Below, piece by piece: positions 60,950-64,000 of a stretch of DNA of 64,000 nucleotides. The notes below the pieces were generated by a model that was given only the letters and a program-made list of their open reading frames with translations, searched no databases and was not told the origin of the DNA. Source of the stretch: Thalassobellus sediminis (GTDB taxonomy: Bacteria; Bacteroidota; Bacteroidia; Flavobacteriales; Flavobacteriaceae); assembly GCF_044386045.1 (NCBI RefSeq), contig NZ_JBISCD010000038.1, forward strand, positions 186,001 to 250,000. The letters are read 5' to 3'. Position numbers and translations under genes: made by a program. How positions within the stretch are numbered: the stretch's first letter is position 1; each line of letters opens with the position of its first letter.

Positions 60950-61990
60950 ATGTTAAGAATTTTATCAATATTCATAATCATCGCTTTTTCATTAAGCTGT
61001 GAAACAAAGAAAAAAAAAGTAAAAGAGGTTAGTCATCCAAAAACAGAATATCCTGTATTAGCAGGAGCATCCATTGAAGTGATTAATTCAAAAATGGAGT
61101 CGATTGTTTCAAATGATGCTAAGGTAGAAATACTTGCTAAGGGACATGACTGGACTGAAGGTCCTCTTTGGGTAGAATCTGAGCAGATATTATTGTATTG
61201 CGATATTCCAAGAAACTCAATCTATGCTTGGAAAGAAGGAGAAGACTCCAAATTGTATTTGAAACCTTCAGGGTTTCTAGGGGAAAATTTCACAGGAACA
61301 GAACCTGGCTCTAATGGACTTATACTTGATGAAAACGAGGCATTAGTATTATGTCAACATGGTGACCGTAAAATTGTTCGTATGAATAGTTCATTAAGTA
61401 AGCCAGAGGCATCTTTCATTACATTAGTTGATGCATATAATGAAAAAAGACTTAATAGCCCAAATGATTTGGATTATATGAACAATGGTGATTTGTATTT
61501 TACCGATCCTCCGTATGGTTTACCTAAACGGATGAATGATTCAGAAAAGGAACTATCATTTCAAGGAGTATTTCGATTGAGTAAAAATGGAAAAGTGACA
61601 CTCTTAACAGATGAGTTTGAACGCCCTAATGGAATTGCATTTTCGCCAGATGAAAAGACACTCTACATTGCCAATTCACTTAAAGAAAGACCCATTTGGA
61701 AAGCTTTCGATGTAACCAAGGATGGACTAATTACCAATGGCCGTGTTATACTTGATGCTTCAGAAAGAATAAAAAAAGGAGAATTGGGACTTCCGGATGG
61801 ACTAAAAGTTGGTAAGAATGGAACCATTTATGCTTCGGGACCTGGTGGGGTTTTCATTTTTAGTGCTGAAGAAGAATTTTTAGGAGTAATAAAAACAGGA
61901 GAACGCACATCAAATTGTGCTTTGAATGCCGATGAATCTATGTTATACATAACTGCGGACTCATATCTTTTAAGAGTAGCGCTAAACTAG
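60950..61990 (+). CDS. SMP-30/gluconolactonase/LRE family lipoprotein
   Basis: The 346-residue protein has a lipoprotein signal (Ser-Leu-Ser-Cys17) and a six-bladed propeller of the SMP-30/gluconolactonase family. Metal-binding positions are seen as Glu in DWTEGPLW, Asn in LNSPNDLDYM and Asp in GLPDGLKVG. Members hydrolyse sugar lactones. Following the GH115 gene by 26 bases, it may open an aldonic or uronic acid lactone produced during glucuronoxylan breakdown, but no dehydrogenase that would make the lactone is adjacent. Confidence 0.87.
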   Translation: MLRILSIFIIIAFSLSCETKKKKVKEVSHPKTEYPVLAGASIEVINSKMESIVSNDAKVEILAKGHDWTEGPLWVESEQILLYCDIPRNSIYAWKEGEDSKLYLKPSGFLGENFTGTEPGSNGLILDENEALVLCQHGDRKIVRMNSSLSKPEASFITLVDAYNEKRLNSPNDLDYMNNGDLYFTDPPYGLPKRMNDSEKELSFQGVFRLSKNGKVTLLTDEFERPNGIAFSPDEKTLYIANSLKERPIWKAFDVTKDGLITNGRVILDASERIKKGELGLPDGLKVGKNGTIYASGPGGVFIFSAEEEFLGVIKTGERTSNCALNADESMLYITADSYLLRVALN

Positions 61991-62050
61991 ATTTTCTAAT
62001 ATTTTTTATTCCTCCTGTAACACTTCTAAAAAGATGAAACAAAAAAGCAA

Positions 62051-62098
62051 CATTACAAAACAATTGAATTTAAGTTGTTTTGTAATGCTGTTTTTTTT
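62051..62098 (+). terminator. intrinsic terminator after the SMP-30 gene
   Basis: CATTACAAAACAA / TTGTTTTGTAATG forms a 13-bp stem with an 11-base loop and is followed by a run of eight T. It ends the GH115/SMP-30 transcript. Confidence 0.85.
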
Positions 62099-62119
62099 AT
62101 GAACCCAAGTATAAGACTT

Positions 62120-63754
62120 CTAGTTCAAATCAATCTGCTTCAAATTCTCAATACGGTTTCTAACTAAAAAATCGTCTATAGTTTCAAAATGTTCAATAAC
62201 GCGTTGGTCTTTAAATTCGAAAACTTTTTGAGAAAGTCCTTGTAGAAAATCGCGATCGTGAGATACTAAAATGAGCGTCCCATCAAAAGACAATAAAGCT
62301 TCTTTTAAAACATCTTTAGATTTTAAATCTAAATGATTGGTAGGTTCATCAAGAATCAACAAATTCACTGGTTCTAAAAGTAGTTTTACCATGGCAAGTC
62401 TGGTTTTTTCTCCACCAGAAAGCACGCTTACTTTTTTATCAATATCGTCGCCTTTAAACATAAATCGACCTAAAATATTTTTTATTTGTGTTCGTATATC
62501 ACCCTGAGCAACCTCATCTACGGTTTGAAAAATAGTTAAATTCTCATCTAACAACGATGCTTGATTTTGCGCAAAGTAACCCACTTTCACATTATGTCCT
62601 AAACTACATTCGCCATCTACATCTATCTCTCCCATAATAGCTTTAATCATGGTCGATTTTCCTTCGCCATTTCTACCAACAAACGATACTTTTTCGCCAC
62701 GTGCAATAGACATATTGGCATTTTTAAATACCACATGCTCGTCGTATGCTTTAGACAACTCTTTAACAGTTACAGGATAATCTCCCGAACGTTGTGCGGG
62801 TGGAAACCTAAGCTTCAAGCTAGAATTATCTATTTCGTCAATTTCAATAATTTGAAGTTTTTCCAACATGCGTTCTCTTGAACTTACTTGGTTGGTTTTA
62901 GAGTACGTGCCTTTAAAACGTTCAATAAACGCCATATTATCGGCGATAAACTTTTGCTGCTCTTGATAGGCTTTTATTTGATGTTCACGGCGTTCTTCAC
63001 GTAATTGTAAATAATGAGTGTAATTTGCTTTATAATCGTAAATACGCCCCATAGTAACTTCAATCGTTCTATTGGTAATATTATCAATAAACGCTTTATC
63101 ATGCGAAATAACCATGACCGCTTTGGCTTTATTCAATAAAAAATCTTCTAACCAAATAACCGATTCAATATCAATGTGATTGGTAGGCTCATCTAAAAGA
63201 ATTAAATCTGGTTTTTGTAATAAAATTTTAGCCAACTCAATACGCATACGGTATCCGCCACTAAATTCGCTTGTTAAACGCGTAAAATCTTCACGTTTAA
63301 AACCTAAACCTCCAAGAGCTTTTTCAACTTCGGCATCATAATTAACATCTTCTAATGCATAGAATTTTTCACCTAAATCGGAAACCTTTTCTATAATTTT
63401 CATATAGTCATCCGATTCGTAATCGGTTCTAGTTTCCAATTCTTTATTAAGACGTTCCATTTCGTCTCGCATTTCAAAAATATGCTTAAAGGCTTTTGAA
63501 GCTTCTTCAAAAACAGTACAATGATCTTCGGTTAATAAATGCTGTGGTAAATACGCAATAACAACATCTTTAGGATATCGCACATGACCTCGGGTTCCTT
63601 TTTGAACACCTGCAATAATTTTCATCATGATCGATTTTCCTGCGCCATTTTTCCCCATTAAAGCTATTTTATCGTTCTCATTTATGGTAAATGAAACATC
63701 ACTAAATAAAGCTTGTCCACTAAATTCTACTGCTAAAGCATCAACTGAAATCAT
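62120..63754 (-). CDS. ABC-F family ATPase
   Basis: The 544-residue protein has two ABC domains in tandem without membrane segments: Walker A GKNGAGKS near residue 35 and GRNGEGKS near 355, signatures FSGGYRMRIELAK and LSGGEKTRLAM, and Walker B LILLDEPTNHID and LILDEPTNHLD. The linker between the domains (residues ~240-320) is the ABC-F P-site tRNA-interaction motif. ABC-F proteins act on ribosomes as translation factors (Uup/EttA type) or in antibiotic resistance. Length and context suggest a housekeeping role. Confidence 0.93.
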   Translation of the reverse strand: MISVDALAVEFSGQALFSDVSFTINENDKIALMGKNGAGKSIMMKIIAGVQKGTRGHVRYPKDVVIAYLPQHLLTEDHCTVFEEASKAFKHIFEMRDEMERLNKELETRTDYESDDYMKIIEKVSDLGEKFYALEDVNYDAEVEKALGGLGFKREDFTRLTSEFSGGYRMRIELAKILLQKPDLILLDEPTNHIDIESVIWLEDFLLNKAKAVMVISHDKAFIDNITNRTIEVTMGRIYDYKANYTHYLQLREERREHQIKAYQEQQKFIADNMAFIERFKGTYSKTNQVSSRERMLEKLQIIEIDEIDNSSLKLRFPPAQRSGDYPVTVKELSKAYDEHVVFKNANMSIARGEKVSFVGRNGEGKSTMIKAIMGEIDVDGECSLGHNVKVGYFAQNQASLLDENLTIFQTVDEVAQGDIRTQIKNILGRFMFKGDDIDKKVSVLSGGEKTRLAMVKLLLEPVNLLILDEPTNHLDLKSKDVLKEALLSFDGTLILVSHDRDFLQGLSQKVFEFKDQRVIEHFETIDDFLVRNRIENLKQIDLN

Positions 63755-63887
63755 AGTTTATTTTTTAAAGCTGCAAAGCTAGAAAAAAGTGCGTTATTAA
63801 AAAGAAATAATGTTTTTATAACAATCTTTTCTCTTTCAGTATTTTATAAAGACTATCTTCGCGCCTTATTTTGAAAAAAGCCTGGTA

Positions 63888-64000
63888 ATGAAACGTATAA
63901 ACGAATACAAAAAATTGTTTAATGTTGAAAAAAACATTGAACTAAAACAACTAAAAAAAACATACCGAAATTTAGTTAAAGAATGGCATCCTGATAAGTT
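63888..64000 (+). CDS. J-domain protein, 5' end only
   Basis: The window ends inside this gene. The 37 visible codons start MKRINEYKKLFNVEKNIEL and continue with QLKKTYRNLVKEWHPDKF, the helix II and His-Pro-Asp motif of a DnaJ domain. The HPD tripeptide stimulates Hsp70 ATPase. A TATCTTCG sequence lies about 33 bases before the ATG as a possible promoter box. What follows the J domain is outside the window. Confidence 0.75.
   Translation, partial: MKRINEYKKLFNVEKNIELKQLKKTYRNLVKEWHPDK

Overview
The window is AT-rich chromosomal DNA of a member of the Bacteroidetes, most likely a marine or environmental Flavobacteriaceae. The evidence is SusC/SusD genes with a FecR/ECF-sigma pair, promoters of the TTG-n(18-20)-TAnnTTTG type, a tmRNA whose tag reads GENNYALAA, and families such as DUF3810, DUF1361, fused FAD/Fe-S oxidases and an RG-tailed DEAD-box helicase. 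No ribosomal RNA, tRNA, prophage, integrase or CRISPR array was seen.

Layout. (1) 0-4.3 kb: small membrane proteins, a short-chain dehydrogenase with a non-canonical start, a saccharopine/alanine dehydrogenase-like enzyme and a DUF1801 protein. (2) 4.4-7.3 kb: a TIR-bounded repeat, tmRNA, and a NemR-like repressor / RidA-like / old-yellow-enzyme group with the same 15-base operator before the regulator and before the RidA-like gene. (3) 7.4-8 kb: decayed genes, including a thioredoxin with a stop and a frameshift. (4) 8-37.5 kb, almost all on the minus strand: a large carbohydrate locus. It holds a BASS-type transporter, an Asp/Glu-racemase-like protein, a DUF1537 acid-sugar kinase, a RuBisCO-like protein, three alpha/alpha-barrel glycoside hydrolases (MGH1/GH63-like, GH127, GH78-like), a glycolate/lactate-oxidase-type FAD/Fe-S protein, SusD, SusC, FecR, a divergent ECF sigma factor, a GH3 enzyme, a repeat protein, xylA, xylB and a GntR-type regulator. 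(5) 37.6-40.1 kb: two rhodaneses and two thioredoxin-fold proteins. (6) 40.2-47.5 kb: a complete trpEGDCFBA operon with a Trp-Trp-Trp leader peptide and attenuator, riddled with palindromic repeats. (7) 47.5-57.9 kb: mostly housekeeping genes (TrmL, PepD, M48 protease, SpoU methylases, DEAD-box helicase, sirtuin). (8) 57.9-62 kb: GH115 alpha-glucuronidase and an SMP-30-type lactonase behind a perfect 26-bp palindrome. (9) 62-64 kb: an ABC-F ATPase and the start of a J-domain protein.

How the genes fit together. The carbohydrate locus looks like a polysaccharide utilisation locus in which SusC/SusD import oligosaccharides, exo-acting hydrolases trim them, and the RuBisCO-like protein plus acid-sugar kinase handle an unusual (possibly apiose-derived) acid sugar. 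The GlcD/GlcF-type oxidase could burn a two-carbon or three-carbon hydroxy acid product. xylA/xylB and the separate GH115/SMP-30 pair point to xylose and glucuronoxylan use.

The most unusual signals are: the RuBisCO-like/acid-sugar-kinase module inside a SusCD locus; a family of 20-base 8-4-8 hairpins with covarying stems and a constant GACA/GAAA tail, two of which flank a broken GIY-YIG nuclease gene between trpB and trpA; an apparent TrpF-TrpB fusion created by reading through one of these hairpins; a second, TIR-bounded 84-120 bp repeat family with interchangeable hairpin modules; and a trp attenuator.
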